From the NCBI GenBank assembly GCA_030681555.1, contig JAUXRW010000160.1, positions 1 through 42,159 on the forward strand: a stretch of DNA of 42,159 nt, written 5' to 3'. Of the stretch, positions 8,151 to 16,246 are shown piece after piece. A program made the position numbers and the translations under genes. Each line of letters starts with the position of its first letter. Position 1 is the first letter of the stretch. The DNA comes from Acidimicrobiales bacterium. Its GTDB lineage: Bacteria > Actinomycetota > Acidimicrobiia > Acidimicrobiales > VFJN01. The notes below the pieces were generated by a model. It saw only the letters and a list, made by a program, of their open reading frames with translations. It ran no database searches and was not told the origin of the DNA.

Positions 8151-8156
8151 TATCGT
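8151..8156 (+). promoter_or_regulatory. -10 hexamer TATCGT, leaderless start
   Basis: TANNNT 8 nt before GTG 8165, back-to-back with the minus-strand hexamer at 8138-8143. Confidence 0.55.
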
Positions 8157-8164
8157 GACCGCCC

Positions 8165-9244
8165 GTGCGGATCGCCTTCACCCACGCGTTCTGCTGGCCG
8201 GAGGTCCGACGGGGGGCCGAGCGCTTCATCCAGGAGCTGGGCGCTGCCCTCGTCCGGCGGGGTCACGAGGTGACGATCCTGTCGGCCGCATGGGAGCCGG
8301 GCACCTCCGAGCTCGACGGGGTGCGCACCGTGCGGCTGCGTCGCCGGCACCAGGACGGGTGGGCCCACGAGGCGGACTTCGGTCGCCGCGTCCTCCCCCG
8401 CCTCGTCGCCGGGCGGTTCGACGCGGTGCACTCGATGGGCCGCCGCGACGCCCTCGCGTCGATCCGGGCGGCCAAGGTCCACCCCCGGCGGCGGACCGTC
8501 GTGACCGACCTCGGGCTGCCCAGCAAGGAGTTCTGGGCCACTGCGGGCAAGGAGGCGCAGGTGGTGGCCAAGGTGACCGCGGGCATCGACGTGTACGGCT
8601 GCATGTCCCACTTCGCCCTTGACTTCCTCGAGCGGGATTACGGGCGCCGGGACGGCGTGGTGACGCCGGGCGGCGTGGACTTGCGCGCGTTCACACCCGC
8701 TCCCGAGCGGGAGCGCCGGCCGACCCTGCTGCTGTCGGGCGCCTTCACCGAACCGCGCAAGGGGGCGGCGACCGTCCTGGAGGCGCTGCCCCTGATCGCG
8801 CGGGAGGAGGCCGACGTGCAGCTGTGGCTGTCGGGTCCCGGCGACGCCACCGACCTGCTCGCCGCCGCACTCCCCGAGGCCCGCGCCCGCACGCACGTGC
8901 TCGGGGTCGGCGACGCTGATGAGCAGGCGGGCCGCTACGGGCGGGCGTGGGCCACCGTCCTCCCGTCCACCGACGACAGCTTCGGCATGGCCCTCATCGA
9001 GGCCCACGCGTGCGGCACGCCCATCGTCGTCAGCACGCACGGCGCCCCGAAGGAGCTGGTCGACATCGGCGTGACCGGCGAGCTGTGCGCGCCGCACGAC
9101 GCCGCTGGGTTCGCGGCCGCCAGCCTGCGGGCCTTCGCCCTGATCCGCCGCCCGTCCACCGTGGAGGCGTGCCGCGCGGCGGCGCGGCGCTTCGACTGGG
9201 ACGCCGCGGTGGCGCCGCTTTGTGAGCGGCTCTACGAGGGCTGA
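8165..9244 (+). CDS. GT4-family glycosyltransferase
   Basis: The 359-residue GT-B enzyme starts MRIAFTHAFCWPEVRRGAERFI, with the glycine-poor RRGAER loop of the acceptor domain. It then shows VVTPGGVDLRAF at the interdomain linker, LLSGAFTEPRKG at the donor strand, and DDSFGMALIEAHACGTPIVVS. In the E-x7-E position the first Glu is Asp (Asp271, with Glu279), a conservative but notable change. GTG 8165 is preceded by TATCGT at 8 nt. The end overlaps the convergent gene at 9232 by 13 bp. Donor and acceptor are unknown. Confidence 0.87.
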   Translation: MRIAFTHAFCWPEVRRGAERFIQELGAALVRRGHEVTILSAAWEPGTSELDGVRTVRLRRRHQDGWAHEADFGRRVLPRLVAGRFDAVHSMGRRDALASIRAAKVHPRRRTVVTDLGLPSKEFWATAGKEAQVVAKVTAGIDVYGCMSHFALDFLERDYGRRDGVVTPGGVDLRAFTPAPERERRPTLLLSGAFTEPRKGAATVLEALPLIAREEADVQLWLSGPGDATDLLAAALPEARARTHVLGVGDADEQAGRYGRAWATVLPSTDDSFGMALIEAHACGTPIVVSTHGAPKELVDIGVTGELCAPHDAAGFAAASLRAFALIRRPSTVEACRAAARRFDWDAAVAPLCERLYEG

Positions 9245-10209
9245 GCGCCCAGCGCCCGCAGCGGGGCTTCAGGGTCGCGGATCGCGGCGGCGTGCACCGG
9301 GAGCACGCGGGCCAGGCCGACCGCGACGTCCCGCTGGTGCCGACGGTTCGGGCGGGCGAGCGATCCGAGATGGTTGGCGACGATGTGCACGAGCACGCCG
9401 AGAACGTTCACGAACGCCCACACCCGCGCCGCCGGGCCGCCGTGCATGGTGGCGTAGAGGTCGTAGGTGGCCGCCCAGAACCGCTTGTCCCGCTCGGAGC
9501 CCCAGGCCTGGGCGCCGGACGCGTTGCCGACGTGGACCACCTCCACCTCCGGCACCAGCACCGTCTGCCAGCCTTGTCGGGACAGGCGCCAGCAGAGCTC
9601 GACGTCCTCGGCGTACATGAACCACCGCTCGGAGTACGGGGGTGCGCCTCCCAGGGCCGAGCGACGTATGACGTGCACCGCGCCGATCACCCAGTCCACC
9701 GGGCCGGGCGGGTCGGGCGCCTCGGCGGCCTCGAGGCGCCAGGTCGTCCCCAGCGCCCCCCGCTGCACCGACGGCGGGGCGAAGCACACGACCGCGGCGA
9801 GGGGCAGCGACGGGAACCGGTAGGCGGAGTGCTGCGGCTGGCCGTCGGGGTGCACGAGCCTCGGCGCCACGACACCGGCCGCCGGTGCGGCGCGCAGGGC
9901 GTCGACCAGTGCCGCCAGCGACCCCGGTGCCGGCTCGGTGTCGGGGTTGAGCGCGATGAGCACCGGAGCCTCGGTGGCCGCCAGCGCCTGGTTCATGGCA
10001 CGGGCGTAGCCCACGTTCTCCGCGTTCGCGACGAGGTGGACGCCGTGGGCCGCCGCCACCGCGCGGCTGTCGTCCCCGGAGGCGTTGTCGACCACCACCA
10101 CCTCCGCCCGAAGCGGCCCGAGGGCAGGGCCGAGGGCGGCGAGGCAGCGGTCGAGCAGCGCGCCCGTGTTCCACGAGACGATGCCGACCCGGACGTCAGG
10201 CGCGGACAT
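9232..10209 (-). CDS. GT2-family glycosyltransferase, rhamnosyltransferase (WbbL)-like
   Basis: The 325-residue GT-A protein has VGIVSWNTGALLDRCLAAL at the N-terminus, VVVDNASGDDS with Asp41, NVGYARAMNQAL and ALNPDTEP (about 87-94), the WbbL-type replacement of the classical DDD. PYSERWFMYAEDVELCWRL carries the catalytic-side ED motif. A hydrophobic segment VWAFVNVLGVLVHIVANHL near the end may associate with the membrane. WbbL-like enzymes commonly add rhamnose to a lipid-linked acceptor, but the donor is not proven here. The start ATG 10209 lies inside the end of the upstream GT4 gene (14-nt overlap), so the genes are translationally coupled. Confidence 0.87.
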   Translation of the reverse strand: MSAPDVRVGIVSWNTGALLDRCLAALGPALGPLRAEVVVVDNASGDDSRAVAAAHGVHLVANAENVGYARAMNQALAATEAPVLIALNPDTEPAPGSLAALVDALRAAPAAGVVAPRLVHPDGQPQHSAYRFPSLPLAAVVCFAPPSVQRGALGTTWRLEAAEAPDPPGPVDWVIGAVHVIRRSALGGAPPYSERWFMYAEDVELCWRLSRQGWQTVLVPEVEVVHVGNASGAQAWGSERDKRFWAATYDLYATMHGGPAARVWAFVNVLGVLVHIVANHLGSLARPNRRHQRDVAVGLARVLPVHAAAIRDPEAPLRALGAQPS

Positions 10210-11479
10210 CGTCGTCCTCGAACCGCACCGCCCGCGTCGAAGGGCGTCCGTGCGCGAACCCTGACGCCGCACCCGTCAACCACGCCTCGAAGCACTCGGT
10301 GAGCCGGTCGACGTCGAACGCCGCTGCCGTGCGGAGGCCGCGGCGCACGAGGTCGGCCCGCAGCTCCGGGTCGGCGGCCATGCGCTGCACTGCCGCGGCC
10401 AGCGAGAGCGGATCGCCCGCCTGGAACCGGAGGCAATTCACCTCGTCGAGGAGGAACTCGCCGGACCCGCCGACCCCCGTCGCCACCACCGGTGTCGCGC
10501 AGGCCATCGCCTCGAGCGGCACCAGGCCGAAGGGCTCCTCCCACTCGCTCGGGAACACGAACACGTCGGCGTCCCGGTACCGCTCCACCAGCTCTTCGCG
10601 GGAAACGGTCTGGAATCTCACCCGGTGCCCCACCCCGAGCGCCTCCGCGACGGCAGCGAGCCGATCCCTCTCCGCCGGGTCGCCGGTGCCCTGCACCTCG
10701 AGCGTGACGGCCTCGTCGAGGTGGAGCAGCGCCCGCACCACGGTCTCGATGCCCTTCCGCGGGTCGTAGCGACCGACGTAGAGGAGCCGCCCCCGCCACT
10801 TGCGTCGGCCCGGGACGGGCTCGTCCTCGCGCGGCGTGAAGAGGCGCCCGTCGATCCCGCAGTAGACGATCGTCGTGTCGGCCAGCGTGGAGGGCGACAT
10901 CTCCTCGGCCCGGCGGCGGGTCACCTCGCTGATGAAGCACAGCGTGCCGGTGGCGCCGACGTCGGGCACCAGGGTGGGCACCCGCAGGACGGCGGCCGCG
11001 GCCCGTGCCACCGGGGCCGGCACCCGACCGACCACGCGGCTCCACGCGTCGAGCTTGGGGGCGTAGCTCAGCCAGTCGTCGAAGATGGCGTAGACGATCG
11101 GCACGCCGCGAGCCGCGATCGTGGTGATCAGGCCGAGCGACAGCGCACCCATCTGCCAGACGAACACGACGTCGGGTCGGACGTCGTCGAGCGCTTGCCG
11201 CAGCGCCCGCTGGCTGCGCCGCTCCCGTCGCCAGCGGGTGACGAGGCCGGGGGCGTACACCTGCTCGTCGCGGAACCACGCAGCGAGATCGCGGCGCACC
11301 GGGACGGTGGCAGTGCGCTCGCCGGCCGGGTCCGCCACGCCCAGTCGGCGCAGATCGCTGGTGAGCACAGTCACGTCGTGACCGCGGTCCACGAGGCGCT
11401 CCGCCACGTCCCGGCAGGACACCTCGTAGCCCCCGACGTGGTGGGGCGGGTAGTGCAACCCGAGCACGAGCACCCTCAC
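10196..11479 (-). CDS. GT4-family glycosyltransferase
   Basis: The 427-residue GT-B enzyme opens VRVLVLGLHYPPHHVGGYEV, containing the HHVGG acceptor-domain loop typical of GT4. It continues with FISEVTRRRAEEM, VYCGIDGRLFTP at the linker, LLYVGRYDPRKG at the donor strand, and EEPFGLVPLEAMACATPVVAT with Glu315 and Glu323 as the E-x7-E pair. GTG 11479 overlaps the preceding stop (GTGA) and its end overlaps the next start by 14 nt. It is third in a minus-strand run of four transferases (12453, 11476, 10196, 9232). Confidence 0.9.
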   Translation of the reverse strand: MRVLVLGLHYPPHHVGGYEVSCRDVAERLVDRGHDVTVLTSDLRRLGVADPAGERTATVPVRRDLAAWFRDEQVYAPGLVTRWRRERRSQRALRQALDDVRPDVVFVWQMGALSLGLITTIAARGVPIVYAIFDDWLSYAPKLDAWSRVVGRVPAPVARAAAAVLRVPTLVPDVGATGTLCFISEVTRRRAEEMSPSTLADTTIVYCGIDGRLFTPREDEPVPGRRKWRGRLLYVGRYDPRKGIETVVRALLHLDEAVTLEVQGTGDPAERDRLAAVAEALGVGHRVRFQTVSREELVERYRDADVFVFPSEWEEPFGLVPLEAMACATPVVATGVGGSGEFLLDEVNCLRFQAGDPLSLAAAVQRMAADPELRADLVRRGLRTAAAFDVDRLTECFEAWLTGAASGFAHGRPSTRAVRFEDDDVRA

Positions 11480-12453
11480 AGGATCACGGTCCGGTTGCGC
11501 ACGGAAGCGCGCGCCATGCCGGCGCACACCACGGCGTCGTTGAGCAGGTAGCGGCCCAGGACGGCGAGGGCGAACCGCGGCGGCCACACCGGCACGCGGC
11601 GCAGGCGCACCCAGGGGAGCCACCCGAGGAGCAGCAGGGGTTGCCGGGAGGTGCCGGCGACGACCGTCGACGCGAGCCCGAATGCGTACGCGACGTTCCA
11701 CGGGCGGTGGGCCCAGGGTCGCCAGAAGGTCTGGACCCGCATGGACGGATGGTGCGACGCCACGTCGACCAGGTTCCCCTCGCGCCACGCCATCATCAGG
11801 TGCCAGCGGAGCGGGCGCTCCTCGACGTCGTGCTCCACGACCGCGGTCTCGTCGAAGACCCACTCGCCGCCGTCCTCGATGGCGGACCAGCCCGCCGCGG
11901 TGTCCTCGCCTCCGAAGGTGAAGGACTCGTCGAAGCCCCCGGTGCGGTCGAGGACGGCGCGCGGGAACACGAGGTTGCAGCCCTCGAAGTACGGACTGGG
12001 AACGAGCGTCTCGCGGAAGACCGTGCCGAGGCTCTGCGGGTGCGGGCCTCGCGGGCGCAGGGTCGCACCTTGGAGGACACCGAGCTGCGGGCTGGCCCCG
12101 ACGGTTGCGACGAGCTGTGCCAGCCACGTCGGCCGGGGCACGCAGTCGTCGTCGGTGAAGGCCACGTAGGGAGCGCTGGCCGAGCGCCACCCGAGGTTCC
12201 TGGCCGGCGCCGGGCCGCGGTTCACGTCGATCTCGAGCACCCGCAGCCGGACCGGCGTGGCGGCCGCCAGCTCGTGCAGCAGTTCCCGGGTGCCGTCGCC
12301 CGAGCCGTTGTCGACGATCAGCACCTCGAAGCGCTCCGGCGAGAGCGTCTGCGCCTCCAGCGCAGCGACGAGCCGGCGAAGCCGCTCGGGGCGGCGGTAG
12401 GTGGAGACGACCACCGAGATCTCCAGCCGGCCGTTCGGCGGGGCGTCGCGCAT
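11476..12453 (-). CDS. GT2-family glycosyltransferase with conserved SVRxRxVxL tail
   Basis: The 325-residue GT-A protein contains ISVVVSTYRRPERLRRLV, VLIVDNGSGDGT (Asp48), GPAPARNLGW and VAFTDDDCVPRPTW (Asp101-103). GGFDESFTFGGEDTAAGW provides the acceptor-side acidic motif. The last 90 residues are hydrophobic and basic (FGLASTVVAGTSRQPLLLLG) and end in SVRNRTVIL, matching the tails of the 5410 and 12453 proteins. ATG 12453 touches the upstream stop (TGATG). It is probably a recent paralogue of the 12453 gene acting on the same chain with a different position or sugar (inference). Confidence 0.89.
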   Translation of the reverse strand: MRDAPPNGRLEISVVVSTYRRPERLRRLVAALEAQTLSPERFEVLIVDNGSGDGTRELLHELAAATPVRLRVLEIDVNRGPAPARNLGWRSASAPYVAFTDDDCVPRPTWLAQLVATVGASPQLGVLQGATLRPRGPHPQSLGTVFRETLVPSPYFEGCNLVFPRAVLDRTGGFDESFTFGGEDTAAGWSAIEDGGEWVFDETAVVEHDVEERPLRWHLMMAWREGNLVDVASHHPSMRVQTFWRPWAHRPWNVAYAFGLASTVVAGTSRQPLLLLGWLPWVRLRRVPVWPPRFALAVLGRYLLNDAVVCAGMARASVRNRTVIL

Positions 12454-13379
12454 CAGAGCACCACCACGCCGCTCCGCACCGAGCCGTGCACGTGCCCGAC
12501 GATGCTGGCGAGGTCGACGGCGACGCTCGCCGCCAGGTCGCGCGGCCGCCTCCACAGCGAACGCCGGGCGGCGAGGTACGGGAGGACGAGGGGCAGGGCG
12601 ATCGGCCACTGGGGCGCGGCGAGCACGGCACCCACGGCCAGCGGCAGCGTGACGCTCTCGCGCCGGAAGGCCCAGGGCCGCCAGAACGCGGTCCGACGCA
12701 GCCCCGGATGGACCGCCGCGAGGGCGACGAGGTGGCTTTCGAGGAGGCCGTGGCGGATGCGCCACCGCACCCCCCGCTCCTCGAGGTCGTGGGTGGTGGA
12801 CGCCTGCGGCACGAAGTCCCGCTCCCAGCCCGCCTCGACCACCTTCCAGCCGGCCGACGTGTCCTCGCCGTACCAGCGGATGGCCTCGTCGAAGCCACCC
12901 GTCGCCTCGAGCGCAACGAGCCGATAGGCGATGTTGCACCCCTCGAACCAGGGGGTCTCGTCGCCGATCTCGCGGGCCACCGTCCACGGCCCGCGCGGGC
13001 CCGCCTCGGCCCGCGTCAGACCCTGGGCGACGCCCAGCCGGTCGTTGCGGGCGAAGGCCCGGGCGAAGGCGCCGACCCACCCCGGATCGGGCAGGCAGTC
13101 GTCGTCGACGAACGCGACAACGTCGGCTCGGGCAGTGCGCCACCCCGCGTTCCGAGCAGCGGCCGGCCCTCCGTTCCGGTGGAGGCGGAAACCGCGGAGC
13201 GAGAGGCTCGAGGTGGCGATGAGCTCGGCGAGCACCGCCGCCGTATCGTCCGGCGAAGCGTCGTCGACGATCACGACCTCGAAGCGATCGGTCGGGTGGT
13301 CCTGCGCCTCGAGGGCGGCGACGAGCCGGCGGAGTCGGTCGGCCCGCCGGAAGGTGGGGGCCACAACGGTGATCTCCAT
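12453..13379 (-). CDS. GT2-family glycosyltransferase, paralogue heading a four-gene operon
   Basis: The 308-residue GT-A protein has MEITVVAPTFRRADRLRRLV, VVIVDDASPDDT, GPAAARNAGW and AFVDDDCLPDPGW (Asp92-94). GGFDEAIRWYGEDTSAGW is followed by the hydrophobic LPLAVGAVLAAPQWPIALPLVLPYLAA and the tail SVRSGVVVL. Start ATG 13379 lacks a TANNNT at leaderless distance. The nearest, TACTGT on the minus strand at 13424-13429, would leave a leader of about 40 nt. It is the first gene of the overlapping operon 12453, 11476, 10196, 9232. Confidence 0.89.
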   Translation of the reverse strand: MEITVVAPTFRRADRLRRLVAALEAQDHPTDRFEVVIVDDASPDDTAAVLAELIATSSLSLRGFRLHRNGGPAAARNAGWRTARADVVAFVDDDCLPDPGWVGAFARAFARNDRLGVAQGLTRAEAGPRGPWTVAREIGDETPWFEGCNIAYRLVALEATGGFDEAIRWYGEDTSAGWKVVEAGWERDFVPQASTTHDLEERGVRWRIRHGLLESHLVALAAVHPGLRRTAFWRPWAFRRESVTLPLAVGAVLAAPQWPIALPLVLPYLAARRSLWRRPRDLAASVAVDLASIVGHVHGSVRSGVVVL

Positions 13380-13423
13380 GCCGTTCCCAACGTCCGTCGC
13401 TCGGTCGGTGCCTCGGAGCCGAG

Positions 13424-13433
13424 ACAGTAGTGT
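13424..13433. promoter_or_regulatory. Overlapping divergent -10 hexamers
   Basis: TAGTGT on plus (13428-13433) lies 8 nt before GTG 13442. TACTGT on minus (13424-13429) shares its central TA and would drive the 13379 gene with a short leader. The two promoters could not be bound by polymerase at once. Confidence 0.4.
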
Positions 13434-13441
13434 CCGGCGTC

Positions 13442-14146
13442 GTGTCCATGGAACCGGCGGAGCGGCGGGCGACGGTCGAACGGATCCTCGCCGACCCGCC
13501 CGCGGTCCACCCGATGGAGGCGTCGCCGGAGCCGCGGATGGGCGTCTGGGCGACGGAGCCGTCGTGCTACCGCTTCATCGCCGAGCGCTGTGCGCCGGGC
13601 ACGCGCACGATCGAGACCGGGTCGGGGCTGTCGACCGTCCTGTTCGCCGCCCTCGGCGCCCGGCATATCTGCTGCACTGCGGGGCAGGAGGAGGCCGACC
13701 GCGTCCTGGCGCACTGTGGCAGTCGTGGCATCGCCACCGATGGGCTGCGCTTCGAGGTCGGGTCGTCCCACGCCACGCTGCCGGCGCTCGAGGCAGGCGG
13801 CACCGAGGTGGACCTCGTACTGGTCGACGGGAGCCACGCGTTCCCCCTCCCCCAGGTCGACTGGTTCTACGCCGCGGCCATGCTCCGGTGCGGAGGCACG
13901 CTCATCGTGGACGACATCGGCCTCCCCGCCGTCAGCGTGCTCGTCCGGTTCCTCGAGCTCGATCCGCGATGGCGCCGGGTCTCCGGCACCGACAAGTGGC
14001 GAGCGTGGGAGCGCCAGGTGGGCGGCACCCTCTCGGAGGACTGGACCGAGCAGGGCTTCTACCGCAGCCGTCGCGACGCGCTGCTGCAGCCGGCTCGGCG
14101 AGTGGTCGGCAAGATCCGCCACGAGCTGGGTCGCCGCCGAACCTGA
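13442..14146 (+). CDS. Class I SAM-dependent methyltransferase (Methyltransf_24-like)
   Basis: The product of about 234 residues has TIETGSGLSTVLFAALGARHI as SAM motif I, an acidic EVG and VDLVLVDGSHAFPLPQVDWFY, followed by GGTLIVDDIGLPAVSVL. This DGxHxxxxxxxD plus VDD pattern is that of Methyltransf_24/cephalosporin-hydroxylase-like methyltransferases found in glycan loci. Possible starts are GTG 13430, GTG 13442 and ATG 13448. I prefer 13442 because TAGTGT ends 8 nt before it. The tail is basic (KIRHELGRRRT). The stop lies 3 bp from the convergent fusion gene. Confidence 0.78.
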   Translation: MSMEPAERRATVERILADPPAVHPMEASPEPRMGVWATEPSCYRFIAERCAPGTRTIETGSGLSTVLFAALGARHICCTAGQEEADRVLAHCGSRGIATDGLRFEVGSSHATLPALEAGGTEVDLVLVDGSHAFPLPQVDWFYAAAMLRCGGTLIVDDIGLPAVSVLVRFLELDPRWRRVSGTDKWRAWERQVGGTLSEDWTEQGFYRSRRDALLQPARRVVGKIRHELGRRRT

Positions 14147-14149
14147 CCG

Positions 14150-16246
14150 TCAGACGAAGCGGCGCGGCCCTCGCACGACGCCGTGCAGCAGGCCGCCCAG
14201 GAAGGCCATGGTGGTGACCGGCCCGAAGGAGCGCCCCTCCGCCGCGGTGTGGCGCCAGAGCGAGGCCTGGTAGCGGCTGCGGCGGACGAGCAGACGGGCC
14301 GAGCCCAGCGGGTGCCGGCGGAGGGCCAGCCCGACGAACGCGCCGGCGCCGCGGGAGTAGACGACCAGGTTCACCCGCGTCGCCGCCTCGTCGCGCCACT
14401 CGAGGTGCTCCACCGTCGGCGCCGCCGCGATGCGCACGGCCCACCCCGCCTCCTGCAGGCGGAGCACCAGGTCGTGCTCCTCGCCGTGCACCGGCGCCCC
14501 CGGTCCCAGGCGCTCGTCGAACCCACCGATGGCGAGCGCCGCCTTGCGTCGGACCGCCATCGCCGCACCGTTGGCGTAGGCCCACGTGACCGCGGGCGGA
14601 TCGCCCTCCGCAAGGAGGGCGACCTCCACGCCGCGCACGCCCGAGAGGCCGCTGACGTTCCCGAACACCACGCCGACCCCTGGATCGGCGAACGGCGCCG
14701 CCATCGCGGCCACCCAGCCCGTCGCCACGCGGCAGTCGTCGTCGGTCATCACCACCAGCGGGTGCCGGGCCTCCCGAAGCCCGAGGTTGAGCTGCCGGCT
14801 CTTCCCCGGGCGCGGCGCGGCGAGGTGGCGGGCCGGGTGCCGGAGGGTGGCCACGAGATCAGCGGCGTGCGCCCCGTCCGCCTCCACGACGAGGAGCTCG
14901 TCGTCGCCGCCCATCGCTGCGTCGATCGACGCCAGGCAGTCGCCCAGGAGCTCGGGCCGTCCCCGGGTGCACACGAGCACGGCGGCCCCGGGAGGCTCAC
15001 GGCGGGCCGGCGGCACCGACGGGACCTCGGCCAGCGCCGTGGAGAGGTCAGCGGCTAGCCGGTCGGCGATGGCGCCCCATGCGAACGAGGCCTCTACGTG
15101 GGCCCGTCCGGCGGCGGCGACGGCGGCGCGCCGCTCGCCGTCGAGCAGGAGGTCACCCACTGCGGCAGCGAGCTCGGACGCGGTGTCGGCCACGACCGCG
15201 GGCGGTGCCTCTCCCGCGACCGGCTGCATCCCCAGCCCGAGGCCCTCGAGCCCGATGGTGGTGCCGACGGTGGCCCGGCCGGCCGCCATCGCCTCGAGCG
15301 CCTTGAGGCGTGAACCTGTGCCGATCCGCAGGGGTACCACCGCGACGGCGGCCGTCGCGAGGAGCGCCGCCGCGCTGGACACGCTTCCCTGCACGTCGAC
15401 TGTGGGGTCGCTACCCAGGGCAACGACCTCGGGTCCGGGCCGGTGCCCCGCGATCGTCAGGGTGGCGCCAGGCACCCTGGCCCGCACGCTCGGCCAGACG
15501 GTCTCGGTGAACCAGCGGATCCCGTCCACGTTGGGTTGGTAGTCGAGCGACCCGAGGAACACCACGCGTGACGCATCCGGGGGGGGCGCCGGGCGGAACC
15601 GCGCGAGGTCGACGCCGTTGGGGGCCACGATCCCGGCAGGCCCCCGGCCGAGGGCGGTCGGCGTGGCTGCCGACGCCAGGAGCGCGTCCAGGTCGGCAGT
15701 GGTGCACGCGATCACGGCGTCCGCCGCAGGGAGCGACGCGGCCGCGGCTCGCCGGCTGGCGCGGGCCTCGGCCCGCCACCACGCCGCCCGTCGTCCCGTG
15801 GCCTGGGCGGCGGCCTGGTCGGCTCGCACGCTCTTCACGTCGAAGACGTGGAGCACCCGCGGGGCCGCACCGCAGCGCACCAGCAGCGGCAGGAGGTTCT
15901 CGTGGTGTACGACGACGGCGTCGTACCGGCTCGCTCGCTGGTCGATCACCGCACCGAGCGCGACCGCGGCCGGCTCGGACGCGGCGACGGCGGCGGGCCG
16001 GCGCCGGACGGTCGGCTCCCACCAGCTCCGGATCCGTCCGAGGCCGGGCAGGCGCACCGGCAGCTCCAGCACGCTCCGGGCCGCCTCCCGGACGGCTTGG
16101 TCCCGGACAGTCCCGGCCACGAGCAGATCGATGTCAGCATGCCTGGCCAGCTCGATCAGGAGGTTGGCCTGGCGGACGGCACCCCCGCCACCGTCGCGAT
16201 CAGGCACCTCCTCCGTCACCCAGAGGAGGACCGGGCGGGTGGTCAC
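14150..16246 (-). CDS. Two-domain glycosyltransferase: GT4 fused to GT2
   Basis: The 698-residue protein joins two transferase domains. Residues 1 to about 400 are GT-B: VLLWVTEEVPDRDGGGGAVRQ, the HVFDVKSVR/RRAEARASRRA helix and the linker APNGVDLARFRP. These are followed by VFLGSLDYQPNVDGIRWF and PLRIGTGSRLKALEAMAAGRATV, as in the EpsH1/PEP-CTERM-associated group. Residues from about 415 are GT-A: AAVLVCTRGRPELL, LVVEADG, KSRQLNLGLREA and VVMTDDDCRV with the DDD metal site near 500, then HGEEHDLVLRL. Reading is continuous with no stop at the junction, so it should add two sugars in sequence. GTG 16246 overlaps the upstream stop (GTGA). It is last in the operon with the Wzy-like gene. Confidence 0.88.
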   Translation of the reverse strand: MTTRPVLLWVTEEVPDRDGGGGAVRQANLLIELARHADIDLLVAGTVRDQAVREAARSVLELPVRLPGLGRIRSWWEPTVRRRPAAVAASEPAAVALGAVIDQRASRYDAVVVHHENLLPLLVRCGAAPRVLHVFDVKSVRADQAAAQATGRRAAWWRAEARASRRAAAASLPAADAVIACTTADLDALLASAATPTALGRGPAGIVAPNGVDLARFRPAPPPDASRVVFLGSLDYQPNVDGIRWFTETVWPSVRARVPGATLTIAGHRPGPEVVALGSDPTVDVQGSVSSAAALLATAAVAVVPLRIGTGSRLKALEAMAAGRATVGTTIGLEGLGLGMQPVAGEAPPAVVADTASELAAAVGDLLLDGERRAAVAAAGRAHVEASFAWGAIADRLAADLSTALAEVPSVPPARREPPGAAVLVCTRGRPELLGDCLASIDAAMGGDDELLVVEADGAHAADLVATLRHPARHLAAPRPGKSRQLNLGLREARHPLVVMTDDDCRVATGWVAAMAAPFADPGVGVVFGNVSGLSGVRGVEVALLAEGDPPAVTWAYANGAAMAVRRKAALAIGGFDERLGPGAPVHGEEHDLVLRLQEAGWAVRIAAAPTVEHLEWRDEAATRVNLVVYSRGAGAFVGLALRRHPLGSARLLVRRSRYQASLWRHTAAEGRSFGPVTTMAFLGGLLHGVVRGPRRFV

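Noticed and set aside
10196-12916. Possible giant fusion of glycosyltransferases in one minus-strand frame
   Set aside because: The upstream part is out of frame with the real GT2 motifs. Individual genes have clean starts and overlapping stops.
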